Shown here in pieces: positions 52,715 to 60,135 of a DNA stretch of 64,000 nucleotides. A program made the translations under genes and the position numbers. The stretch's first letter is position 1. Each line of letters opens with the position of its first letter. The stretch is taken from positions 1-64,000 of the forward strand of contig CAWCNI010000001.1 in NCBI GenBank assembly GCA_963796915.1, in the 5' to 3' direction. The notes beneath the pieces were generated by a model, which saw only the letters and a program-made list of their open reading frames with translations, searched no databases and was not told the DNA's origin. Source of the DNA: JAENWD01 sp963796915 (GTDB lineage Bacteria; Acidobacteriota; Vicinamibacteria; Vicinamibacterales; JAENWD01).

Positions 52715-53257
52715 TTACATCGAACGCATCCGGTTGATCGTGTTGGCCGTCATCAATGTGCTGAAATTCTGCAGGTTCACGGCCATATTCGCTCGCCGGT
52801 TCAGCTCGTTGATGGCCTGCGTCGATTGGTCATCCGCGGCTGGCCGGCCTTGTGAGGCTTGCTGCCGCATTTCATCGAGTTGTGTGCGATGGGCCTGTCG
52901 CATCTCGACAGCCTGCGCCTCGGCGAGCACAGGATCGACCATCCACAGCATCTGAGGCAGCTCCATCGCCCATTGCTGAAGGAGCGCGTTTCGGTGCCAT
53001 GGATCGAGCAGCGGCCACTGTGCGCGGATCGACGCCAGCATCTGGGGTGCGTTCGCATACCACTGCTGGGTCACCGGCGGCAGTTGTGGAAACCAGTAGG
53101 CAAGATGGCTGCGCCAGATCGGCCTGACGATGTTGGTGACGTCGATCGCGTCGAATCCACGAACAGCGGCGGCGATGAAATCGATCGCATCGAGGGCGGC
53201 ATCCGCGGCATCCTGCGTGAGCGGTACCAGACCCTGAGCCAGAATGATTGGACCCAT
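52715..53257 (-). CDS. Unknown helical protein
   Basis: A 180-residue protein I do not recognise. It starts MGPIILAQGLVPLTQDAADA, is rich in Gln, Ala and Trp (WFPQLPPVTQQWYANAPQML), appears mostly helical and ends in an Asn-rich amphipathic stretch. No signal peptide or membrane span is clear. Translation is supported by a strong ggagg eight bases before the ATG. A 70-residue gene lies 179 bp upstream on the same strand. It could be part of a small accessory unit near the toxin-antitoxin pair. Confidence 0.6.
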   Translation of the reverse strand: MGPIILAQGLVPLTQDAADAALDAIDFIAAAVRGFDAIDVTNIVRPIWRSHLAYWFPQLPPVTQQWYANAPQMLASIRAQWPLLDPWHRNALLQQWAMELPQMLWMVDPVLAEAQAVEMRQAHRTQLDEMRQQASQGRPAADDQSTQAINELNRRANMAVNLQNFSTLMTANTINRMRSM

Positions 53258-53436
53258 CTCGTCCTCCTTGCTTGGCCGCGCCGCCGGCTCTCGAGCGCGC
53301 CTCGAGACGAACCGTCCGGACGCAGCTGCCCCACTGGTGTGAACGACTGAGCGTGTTGAACCGAACCTCCCCGGTCGAGTGGCTGTGTTAGGAGGGTTCC
53401 AGTCGCTGACTCCAGCAACTGCAACAGCGGGTCAGC

Positions 53437-53649
53437 CTACGCCTTGCGTATTGGGTATCGCAGGTGTGTCACGCCGACGCCCTGGATCGTCGTCGGGTTG
53501 CCAAGGACGCCTGGCGTCCCGGTGAGGTGGTCGAAGAGTCGAACTCCGGAGCCGAGGAGAACCGCCGCGACGTCGACGGAGATCTCGTCGAGGGGGCCGG
53601 CACTCAGGAGCTGCTGGATGGTGTCATGGACCGCCACGGACTTCGACAT
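53437..53649 (-). CDS. Small unknown protein (70 residues)
   Basis: MSKSVAVHDTIQQLLSAGPL begins a 70-residue protein with an acidic, helical first half and a glycine/threonine-rich second half (FDHLTGTPGVLGNPTTIQGV). The ATG is preceded by aaaggaa at a workable distance. It has no family match I know. The leader-like first half followed by a Gly/Thr-rich tail recalls precursor peptides, but no modifying enzyme is nearby. It lies upstream of the unknown gene at 52715-53257. Confidence 0.45.
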   Translation of the reverse strand: MSKSVAVHDTIQQLLSAGPLDEISVDVAAVLLGSGVRLFDHLTGTPGVLGNPTTIQGVGVTHLRYPIRKA

Positions 53650-53825
53650 GCGAGGGTTCCTTTCGACCCGTCGGTCACGAAATGGACAGTCGAATTGGGT
53701 CGCTGCCGAGGAGCGCGCGGTATTCTGAACGCAGTTCCACCGGATGGCCGCCAGAGTCTTGGAGACACTTCAGAAGGAGCGATAGATTCGACGCCGGCGT
53801 GGCAGGGATTCCTGCTCGGGGGGAG

Positions 53826-54070
53826 GGATTCGTGCCGGCTCGCGGCGTGCGGCAGGCGCGTAGGGGTGTGCCTGAAGCGCGTCTTGTCAGTGGTGTCGCT
53901 CGAAGGCCGGGGATTCGTGCCGGCTCGCCGTGCGCCGCAGGCGCGTGGCGGCCCGCCTGAAGCCCGCGATTGTCAGTGGTATTACTGGAGGGGCGAGGAT
54001 TCGTGCCGGCTCGCCGCGCGCCGCAGGCGCGTGGCGGCCTGCCTGAAGCCCGCCTTACCGCGATTCCGCC
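53826..54070. repeat. 86-bp tandem repeat next to tRNA-Ser
   Basis: Three copies begin ggattcgtgccggctcg at 53826, 53911 and 53997 (periods 85 and 86). Each carries a GC-rich cgccgcaggcgcgtgg segment and gcctgaagc. The first bases resemble the T-arm end of the neighbouring tRNA gene (ggattcgaaccc). Nothing in the units looks like a gene; the rest of 53650-53825 is also empty. Confidence 0.7.
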
Positions 54071-54086
54071 CGGAGGGCGGAATTGG

Positions 54087-54176
54087 CGGTGAGGCAGGGA
54101 TTCGAACCCTGGATACAGCTTTTGACCGTATAACGGTTTAGCAAACCGCCGCCTTCGGCCACTCGGCCACCTCACC
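54087..54176 (-). tRNA. tRNA-Ser (GCT)
   Basis: The reverse strand shows a class II tRNA with acceptor arms GGTGAGG and CCTCACC, anticodon stem CGGTT/AACCG with loop TTGCTAA (anticodon GCT), a long variable arm and T-arm AGGGTTCGAATCCCT. Discriminator G is followed by an encoded CCA at 54084-54086. It reads AGC and AGT serine codons. Confidence 0.93.
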
Positions 54177-54189
54177 GCAAACGCTAAGT

Positions 54190-54444
54190 TTAACTGAACT
54201 CAGCACTTCGCCGATCGAAAAATTCAGGATGGTCGAACCAGCGGTCGTTCAGACCGTCGCATCCCGTTGAATTCACTCGGAATAGCCGGCGATCCCCATC
54301 GCGGGTCGTGGCGACCCACCAGCCCGACTCGTCTCGCGCGTCGCAGGCGCCCGCTGGGGGGATCGTGAGCTGCATCGCCACGGCATTCCGCGAGCACCCG
54401 CCACAACTGTAGAATCGCCCCGCCCCCAGCGCCTGCCGGGTCAC
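54190..54444 (-). CDS. Doubtful small protein
   Basis: An 84-codon frame (or 61 codons from ATG 54376) ends with LFRVNSTGCDGLNDRWFDHP and FFDRRSAEFS. It holds several cysteines (FYSCGGCSRN, GACDARDESGWW) but no family match, signal peptide or good ribosome binding site. It occupies most of the otherwise empty 54177-54497 region between tRNA-Ser and the next gene, which also contains an ACCGCG/CGCGGT palindrome at about 54445-54459. Confidence 0.25.
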   Translation of the reverse strand: MTRQALGAGRFYSCGGCSRNAVAMQLTIPPAGACDARDESGWWVATTRDGDRRLFRVNSTGCDGLNDRWFDHPEFFDRRSAEFS

Positions 54445-54497
54445 GACCGCGAACCGCGGTCACGTGCGCAAGGCGCAGGACGTCCCCGGAGGACCGC

Positions 54498-56339
54498 ATG
54501 AGATCCGTCGTCGTTCTGGTCAGCGCAATCGTGACGCTGCTGGCGGTTCCAGCGCGGACGCAGCAGATTTCACAGAAGGATGCCGAGGACCGGGTCTTTG
54601 GCTGGATGAAGATCTACGACTTCAAGGCCGCGACGGCGCCGATGACCGTCGACCATCGGGTGTATTCGACCGCCCAGTTGAGTGTCGCGAACAGCTTCGC
54701 GAACTGGATGCAGCAAAGCTACGTGCCGGTTGGCGGACTGGGCGATATCATCCGGTTCGCTTCCGACAAGCTGAACCCGTACAACCAGTACACCAGGTCG
54801 CTGCCGCAAAGCTACGGCGCCACCGCGAGGATCTATACGGATCTGAAGGCCGGCGCCGGCGGCAAGATTGAGCTTGTCTCAACCGGCCGCTTTTTCTGGA
54901 CCGTCGCAGCGAACGGCGTCTACGGCGAAGCCGCCGTTCTGCTCAGCACGCCAGAGCAGTATTACTTCACGCTCCCGAAGTTCTCCGAGCAGGGAACCAA
55001 CTACAGCGATGAGCTCGAGAAGGCCGTGGACCTCTCGACGCACCCGGTGCTTGGACGGTTCCCGGCGTACTTCGAAAGAAACTCCGACACGGGCAATCAG
55101 AAGTCCCTCCTGCTCTCGAAGGACAACCGGCTGCCGTTCGTGAAACTGACCAGGGGCGAATATCTCGACGCGCTCGGGGTGGCGATCGCGCAGTTCTACG
55201 AACGAGAACAGCTTCGAATCACAAAAGCGGAGCAGGGCGACAAGGTCCAGATCGCTCGCGACATGGTGTCCGTCGACCAGCGGCAGGCGAAGCGCGTGAC
55301 TGCCCTCGCGGTCGCTCGCGAGAAATACAAGGGCCGCCTGCAGGAAGTCGCGGAGATCGAGTCCACTTCCCCCGACATCGCGCTCGAGAACCGTGCCGAC
55401 GCGTTCCTCGGGACGGGCGCCGGTCGCCTCCGCATTCCCGTCTACAAGGTCGATCCCGCAATGGCCGCGCTCTGCAAGACAGGCGGGCCGCAGTGGATCG
55501 TTGTGACCTGGTCCGCCCAACTGAACGATCCACCGATCAAAAAGCTGCACGATGCCGTGATCAGCAATTTCAACTTCGAGTACGTCTACAACTACTTCTT
55601 CGCGCCGGAGAAGGTCAAAGGCCAGGCGTATGCGCCGCTCCACAACCCGGCGGCGACCGCGCCGGTCGCGACCACCGCGGCGTCAGCGTCGAGCAAGGCG
55701 CGCGCGGCCGATCCCGACGTGTTCTTCTTCGATGACTTCTCCACCACGCCCGTCGGCAAGGCGCCGATCGGCTGGAAGAGCACATTGGACGACAAGGGGG
55801 CGTCCAGTGTGGTCGCGACGATCGACGGCCTCGAGGGCCACTGGGCGACCACGACCGGATACGTGTTGACGCTCGGTCAACTGAAGACGCCGTTGCCAGC
55901 CGACTTCACGCTGACCTACGACCTGGTCGCCGCGAGCAACTACACGTGGGGCGCGCGGGGCATGACGTTCACGCTGTCGAAAGGCGCGGGCGGCGGAGCC
56001 TTGGGCTCCTACATCAGCCTGAAGCTGCGTCCGGGATCGGGAACCGGAGCCGGAGAGGCCATGCTCGAAGCTGAGTTTCCGCGCACCCAGGGTTACCTGA
56101 GCGGATCGCAGTGGTTCACGGTCCCCGGCTTCTCCAGCCAGACCCGGTCCGCCGTCGCAGTCATGCTCGTGAAGCAGGGCGAAGGACTGGCAGTGTTCCT
56201 GAACAAAGTGAAGGTATTCGAATCCGCCAAGGCCGTTCCAGCCGGGTTCCTGTTCGACCAGTTGTCGTTGAATCAGGGCGGCACGTTCAACGCGAACGAC
56301 AAGATGTTCGTCGGCAACCTGACGATTCGGAAGAAGTGA
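54498..56339 (+). CDS. Large secreted protein, unknown, with C-terminal jelly-roll-like domain
   Basis: A 613-residue protein with a signal peptide (MRSVVVLVSAIVTLLAVPAR). The N-terminal 370 residues match no family I know and contain a charged helical stretch (KAEQGDKVQIARDMVSVDQR). After an Ala-rich linker (about 395-410) the C-terminal part (VFFFDDFSTTPVGKAPIGWK, ADFTLTYDLVAASNYTWGAR) resembles LamG/concanavalin-like sandwich domains that bind sugars. The ATG follows cggagga at a good spacing. It is convergent with a small secreted gene. Confidence 0.75.
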   Translation: MRSVVVLVSAIVTLLAVPARTQQISQKDAEDRVFGWMKIYDFKAATAPMTVDHRVYSTAQLSVANSFANWMQQSYVPVGGLGDIIRFASDKLNPYNQYTRSLPQSYGATARIYTDLKAGAGGKIELVSTGRFFWTVAANGVYGEAAVLLSTPEQYYFTLPKFSEQGTNYSDELEKAVDLSTHPVLGRFPAYFERNSDTGNQKSLLLSKDNRLPFVKLTRGEYLDALGVAIAQFYEREQLRITKAEQGDKVQIARDMVSVDQRQAKRVTALAVAREKYKGRLQEVAEIESTSPDIALENRADAFLGTGAGRLRIPVYKVDPAMAALCKTGGPQWIVVTWSAQLNDPPIKKLHDAVISNFNFEYVYNYFFAPEKVKGQAYAPLHNPAATAPVATTAASASSKARAADPDVFFFDDFSTTPVGKAPIGWKSTLDDKGASSVVATIDGLEGHWATTTGYVLTLGQLKTPLPADFTLTYDLVAASNYTWGARGMTFTLSKGAGGGALGSYISLKLRPGSGTGAGEAMLEAEFPRTQGYLSGSQWFTVPGFSSQTRSAVAVMLVKQGEGLAVFLNKVKVFESAKAVPAGFLFDQLSLNQGGTFNANDKMFVGNLTIRKK

Positions 56340-56364
56340 AGAAGCCCTCGGCGCCAGTTTCTGT

Positions 56365-56826
56365 TTAGAGCTTCTGCAGCACGGCGGCGAGCAGTTTCTG
56401 GCTCGCCGGCCAGTCACCGGCTTTTCCGTTGGCGGGGCTCCCGATCCAGGCCACGACCAGGACGTCACCCTTCATGCCGGACGCCTCTATGTGCCGCTTG
56501 ATGTAGTAGTCGCTGGTCTGCGCGAGCTTGGCTTGCGGACCCCACAAGAGCGTAAATTTCGCTCCGGGACCGTTCGCAGGGTGACCGCCCGCGTCCGTGA
56601 CCACGTAGGTGCACGTCGATGCTGTCGAGTCGCCACGCGGGGTTGGCGGCGTTGAACCGGCCTCGAATATCTGCATCGGAGCGCCGACCAGCGTTCGGAC
56701 CTCGGCGAGTGACAACACGTCGCACGCGGAGCGCGGGCTGGCGGTTGCTCGACCGGCGGCCGCCACAATCAGGCAGACGGCGACCAACGAACCGACAAAC
56801 GATGACGACAAGACGCTGAGCTTCAT
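56365..56826 (-). CDS. Small secreted protein, DUF3558-like
   Basis: A 153-residue protein with a signal peptide (about residues 1-29) and a Cys pair, SACDVLSLAEVRTLVGAPM and STCTYVV, in the pattern of DUF3558-like or related extracytoplasmic domains. It probably forms one disulfide. No operon partner is visible. The assignment is by motif layout only. Confidence 0.65.
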   Translation of the reverse strand: MKLSVLSSSFVGSLVAVCLIVAAAGRATASPRSACDVLSLAEVRTLVGAPMQIFEAGSTPPTPRGDSTASTCTYVVTDAGGHPANGPGAKFTLLWGPQAKLAQTSDYYIKRHIEASGMKGDVLVVAWIGSPANGKAGDWPASQKLLAAVLQKL

Positions 56827-56909
56827 TCAGACATGGTAGCTGAGCGCTGCTCGCCCGCCGTGTCTCGTATCGCACAGTTTGCCGGAGCCCGTCGCGGTTA
56901 CTTGCTTTA

Positions 56910-56945
56910 ATATACGTTGACACGTATATGCTCGTCGGGGTATAC
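56910..56945 (+). promoter_or_regulatory. Promoter and operator of the ArsR-type gene
   Basis: ATATACG and CGTATAT (56910-56916 and 56923-56929) form a perfect seven-base inverted repeat around TTGACA (56917-56922), which serves as a -35 box. GTATAC at 56940-56945, 17 bp further, is a plausible -10. The regulator would bind over the -35 and repress itself. Confidence 0.6.
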
Positions 56946-56952
56946 CAAGAGC

Positions 56953-57297
56953 GTGGACTCTGCCTTCGAAGTCATCGCCGAGCCGAACCGCCGCGCCATC
57001 CTGAGCCTGCTCGTCTCGTCAGAACAGTCGGTCGGAGAGATCGAACGGCAGCTCCGCATGTCACAGCCGACAGTCTCGAAACACCTGCGCGTGCTGCGCG
57101 AGGCCGGCTTCGTGGAATCCACAGTAGACGCACAGCGGCGCCTCTATCGGCTGAAACCTGAATCGTTGCAAGAGATCGATGCCTGGCTGGCGCCGTTCCG
57201 CCGGTTCTGGTCCGCTCACGTGGATGCGCTCGAACGGCATCTCAGCCGCATCGATCGCCCGACACCAACGACACGAAAGACAAGGAGAAGAAAGTGA
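56953..57297 (+). CDS. ArsR-family transcriptional regulator
   Basis: A 114-residue winged helix. DSAFEVIAEPNRRAILSLLV starts the fold, QSVGEIERQLRMSQPTVSKH is the recognition region and LRVLREAGFVESTVDAQRRL the wing. No metal-binding Cys pair is present, so it belongs to the non-metal group that pairs with AHSA1-type proteins. I chose the GTG at 56953; a TTG at 56917 lies inside the promoter. Its stop overlaps the next GTG by three bases, so the two are coupled. Confidence 0.9.
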   Translation: MDSAFEVIAEPNRRAILSLLVSSEQSVGEIERQLRMSQPTVSKHLRVLREAGFVESTVDAQRRLYRLKPESLQEIDAWLAPFRRFWSAHVDALERHLSRIDRPTPTTRKTRRRK

Positions 57298-57860
57298 CCA
57301 ACCGCGCGCAGTACGCCCCTGGCTCCGCCAGCGGGGCGCGAGTACAGAAGGACGGCGATAAGTGGACGCTCGTCCTCGTCAGGGAACTGCGTCACTCGCC
57401 GGACACGGTCTGGCAGGCCCTCACTGATCCCACACAGTTGCGCGAGTGGGCGCCCTTCGACGCCGACGGCAGCCTGGGCACTGTCGGCAACACAGTGAAG
57501 CTCACCACGGTGGGGGCGCCCCAGCCGCACGTCACCGAGACCACAGTAACGCGAGCCGACCCGCCAAAGCTGCTCGAGTACAACTGGGGTGGCGGGGACA
57601 TGCGGTGGGAGCTCGAACCACAGGGTGGTGGCACGCGCCTGACGCTGTGGCACAACATCGATCGCCGCTACATCTCGATGGGCGCAGCCGGCTGGCACAT
57701 CTGCTTCGACGTCATGGATCACGCGCTGAGCGGCACGCCCATCGGGCGCACCGTCGGCCCCGACGCGATGAAGGTCGCGGGCTGGCAGCGGCTGCACGCC
57801 GAGTACGCCACGCAGCTTGGCGTCGAGCCTCCCTCGTGGTCCGCCGGCCCACGGAGCTGA
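57294..57860 (+). CDS. SRPBCC/AHSA1-domain protein
   Basis: A 188-residue protein with the Bet v1-like fold of activator-of-Hsp90-ATPase homologues: LVLVRELRHSPDTVWQALTD, LREWAPFDADGS, LEYNWGGGDMRWELEPQGGG and TRLTLWHNIDRRYISMGAAG. It probably binds a hydrophobic ligand or stress-related partner. Gene overlap with the ArsR regulator indicates one transcript. Confidence 0.9.
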   Translation: MTNRAQYAPGSASGARVQKDGDKWTLVLVRELRHSPDTVWQALTDPTQLREWAPFDADGSLGTVGNTVKLTTVGAPQPHVTETTVTRADPPKLLEYNWGGGDMRWELEPQGGGTRLTLWHNIDRRYISMGAAGWHICFDVMDHALSGTPIGRTVGPDAMKVAGWQRLHAEYATQLGVEPPSWSAGPRS

Positions 57861-57906
57861 GCGTGCCTCGCTCCACGACCCAATCGCGTCTTCAGTGGAG
57901 GTCCCT

Positions 57907-58125
57907 TTGAACTGGAACAGCTGGATACGTCAGACGCACCGCTGGGTGTCCATTCTCTTCACGGTGACAGTCATCGCCAACTTCGTCGCGATTGCACGGG
58001 GCGGCGGCATGCCTCCGCCCTGGATCACCTATTCCCCGCTGCCACCGCTCGCGTTGCTCGCCCTCACCGGTCTGTACATGTTCGTGCTGCCGTACGCCGC
58101 CAGGTGGGGCAGCGGGAGGCGATGA
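57907..58125 (+). CDS. Small two-helix membrane protein
   Basis: 72 residues: LNWNSWIRQTHRWVSILFTV leads into a first hydrophobic span (about 14-30), and PPLALLALTGLYMFVLPYAA forms a second. The TTG at 57907 is chosen because ggaggt lies six bases before it. Position inside the ArsR-AHSA1-DUF1801 operon suggests a related role; similar short proteins accompany such regulators. Its stop overlaps the next start. Confidence 0.65.
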   Translation: MNWNSWIRQTHRWVSILFTVTVIANFVAIARGGGMPPPWITYSPLPPLALLALTGLYMFVLPYAARWGSGRR

Positions 58126-58550
58126 TGAAAAAAACAGCCGCGACCGACGGCCAGTCGGCGTCGGAACGCATCTCGACACGAATCGCTGAGCTCGCGGACT
58201 GGCGCGGGAAGACCCTGAGCAGAATGCGCACGCTCATCAAACAGGCCGACCCGGATGTCGTCGAGGAGTGGAAGTGGATGGGCACGCCCGTCTGGTCGCA
58301 CGACGGGATCATCTGCACCGGCGAGTCCTACAAGGCGGTGGTGAAGCTCACCTTTGCCAAAGGCGCAGCGCTCAAGGACCCGGCCCGGCTCTTCAACTCG
58401 AGCCTCGAGGGCAACGTGCGCCGCGCGATCGACATCCACGAAGGGGAGGACGTCGACGCGTCCGCCTTCAAGGCGCTCGTTCGCCAGGCCGTGGCCCTCA
58501 ACAGCGCCGGCAAGGCGAAATCGTCGAAAAAGAAGAAAGCGAAGGCCTGA
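58122..58550 (+). CDS. DUF1801-domain protein
   Basis: A 142-residue protein. RIAELADWRGKTLSRMRTLI and EEWKWMGTPVWSHDGIICTG match the YdhG/DUF1801 fold, with a lysine-rich C-terminal tail (KSSKKKKAKA). The ATG at 58122 overlaps the previous TGA and follows gggagg; 58125 is an alternative. Function is unknown; the fold is related to iron-chaperone frataxin-like proteins. Confidence 0.85.
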   Translation: MMKKTAATDGQSASERISTRIAELADWRGKTLSRMRTLIKQADPDVVEEWKWMGTPVWSHDGIICTGESYKAVVKLTFAKGAALKDPARLFNSSLEGNVRRAIDIHEGEDVDASAFKALVRQAVALNSAGKAKSSKKKKAKA

Positions 58551-58568
58551 GGGCGGTTGACCGCCCTC
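58549..58568 (+). terminator. Hairpin terminator after DUF1801
   Basis: GAGGGCGG, loop TTGA, CCGCCCTC: a perfect eight-base stem starting at the stop codon of the DUF1801 gene. A T-run is almost absent, so termination strength is uncertain. Confidence 0.5.
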
Positions 58569-58645
58569 GGCTGCCCGATTTCAAAGACACGGGCGCATCG
58601 GCCGGCGGTGACGTTCCGGCCGATGGACGCCGCGTGCCGCTGACA

Positions 58646-58664
58646 GTGGCACCGTGGCGGTGCC
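58646..58664 (-). terminator. Hairpin terminator after the SWIB gene
   Basis: TGGCACCG, loop TGG, CGGTGCCA: a perfect eight-base stem 17 bp beyond the SWIB stop on the minus strand. There is no T-run. Confidence 0.4.
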
Positions 58665-58680
58665 AACCGACAATCGGCGC

Positions 58681-58986
58681 CTACTTCAGGTGCTTGCTCA
58701 CCAGCTTCGTCATCTCGAACATGTTCACGGTCGCCTTGCCGCCGAAGACCGCCTTCAGCGTCGCGTCGGCCTTGATCATGCGCTTGTTCTTGGCGTCCTG
58801 AAGCTTGTTCTTCTTGATGTACACCCAGAGACGCTTGGTGACCTCGGTCCGGGGAATCGGCTTGGCGCCGACCACTTCCGCGAGCGCGGCACTGGGGGTC
58901 ACCGGCTTCATGAAGGCGGCCGACGGCTTCCGGGCCTTCTTCTTGACGGTCTTCTTGGCTGCTTTCTTGGTGGTCTTCTTAGCCAT
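58681..58986 (-). CDS. SWIB/MDM2-domain protein
   Basis: A 101-residue basic protein. A lysine/alanine-rich tail (AKKTTKKAAKKTVKKKARKP), resembling histone H1 tails, precedes a SWIB domain (LAEVVGAKPIPRTEVTKRLW, VYIKKNKLQDAKNKRMIKAD). Bacterial SWIB proteins occur in Chlamydiae, Myxococcota and Acidobacteriota and probably bind DNA or condense it. I chose ATG 58986 because ggaga precedes it; an upstream start would add nine residues. Confidence 0.9.
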   Translation of the reverse strand: MAKKTTKKAAKKTVKKKARKPSAAFMKPVTPSAALAEVVGAKPIPRTEVTKRLWVYIKKNKLQDAKNKRMIKADATLKAVFGGKATVNMFEMTKLVSKHLK

Positions 58987-59118
58987 GGTCTCCTTTGGGT
59001 CCGGACGACTCAACGCGTCCTCACCGCGGCGTCATGCCGCGATGAGAAAGATACGCCGGATTGGTCGCGGTTTGCCATCGAAGTTCGCGGTGCCGCGAAG
59101 AGGCTGGTAACCTCCGGC

Positions 59119-59979
59119 ATGGCCGACATCGCGTTTGCGACGTCCCGAGACTACGCCGCGCTGGCGCCCGACGACCGCCTGGCCGCCGATCGCCTCCGCG
59201 CCCTCGGCGCCGTCGTCCGCCCGGTGATCTGGACCGATGACGATGCGTCGCTGGAGGGCTGCGGTTCGGTGATCATCCGGTCCTGCTGGGACTATCACCT
59301 CGCCCCGGCGCAATTCCTGGCGTGGACCAGGAGCGCCTCCGACCACGGCGTCAATGTCTGGAATTCCCCTGTAATCGTTGGCTGGAACACCGACAAAGGG
59401 TATCTGCGCGAGGTCGCGGCCGGCGGGGTCGCGATTCCGGAAACCGTGTGGCTCGAACGTGGCGCGACGTCGGACCTTGCCGGAATCCTCGCCGACAGGG
59501 GCTGGGATCGCGCGGTCGTCAAGCCCGCGATTTCGGCAACCGCGTGGCGGACATTCGTTACGCAGCCGGCATCTGCTGCCGGGGATCAGCCCGCGCTCGA
59601 CGAGGTCCTCCGGCACTCGGGCGCCCTGGTGCAGAGGTTCGTCGACGGCATCGAGCGCGACGGCGAATGGTCTTTGATCTACTTCGACGGCGTTTTCAGC
59701 CACGCGGTCGTCAAGCGTCCGGTCCCGGGCGACTTTCGCGTCCAGGAGCAATTCGGCGGCTGGGCTGAGCCCCGGATGCCTGCCGGCGCACTTCTGGAAC
59801 AGGCTGGGCACGCCCTCCGCCAGGCGCCCGAACGTCCCCTCTACGCGAGAGTGGACGGCGTTGACGTCGGCGGCCGCTTCACGGTCATGGAACTGGAGCT
59901 GATCGAGCCTTCTCTGTTTCTTGGCACCGACGCCCAGGCCGCCGATCGATTCGCGCGCGCGATCCTCGCGCGGGTCTGA
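59119..59979 (+). CDS. ATP-grasp domain protein, RimK/glutathione-synthetase-like
   Basis: A 286-residue protein: IAFATSRDYAALAPDDRLAA begins the N-terminal subdomain, NSPVIVGWNTDKGYLREVAA and RAVVKPAISATAWRTFVTQP are the ATP-grasp lysines, and FTVMELELIEPSLFL carries the acidic magnesium ligands. The family ligates amino acids or peptides using ATP, substrate unknown. The Asn of the last metal position is replaced by the LELIEPS sequence, as in several stand-alone relatives. It stands alone between SWIB and the deiodinase-like gene. Confidence 0.87.
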   Translation: MADIAFATSRDYAALAPDDRLAADRLRALGAVVRPVIWTDDDASLEGCGSVIIRSCWDYHLAPAQFLAWTRSASDHGVNVWNSPVIVGWNTDKGYLREVAAGGVAIPETVWLERGATSDLAGILADRGWDRAVVKPAISATAWRTFVTQPASAAGDQPALDEVLRHSGALVQRFVDGIERDGEWSLIYFDGVFSHAVVKRPVPGDFRVQEQFGGWAEPRMPAGALLEQAGHALRQAPERPLYARVDGVDVGGRFTVMELELIEPSLFLGTDAQAADRFARAILARV

Positions 59980-60135
59980 AACGCGCGACAGTGTGTTCGC
60001 AGCACCCGGGACCGCTGGCCTCCATCGGCTACAATCACGGCGCCACCTCGCTCCTGCCAGTGGGTACGATGCTCATGACCAACGGCGCCCTGCGCGCAGC
60101 GCGACGGCGCTGCGGCAGTCCGCGGTCTGCAGACG

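Noticed and set aside
56917..57297. TTG at 56917 as the ArsR start
   Set aside because: It is the -35 TTGACA within a palindrome; the GTG at 56953 gives the usual N-terminus.
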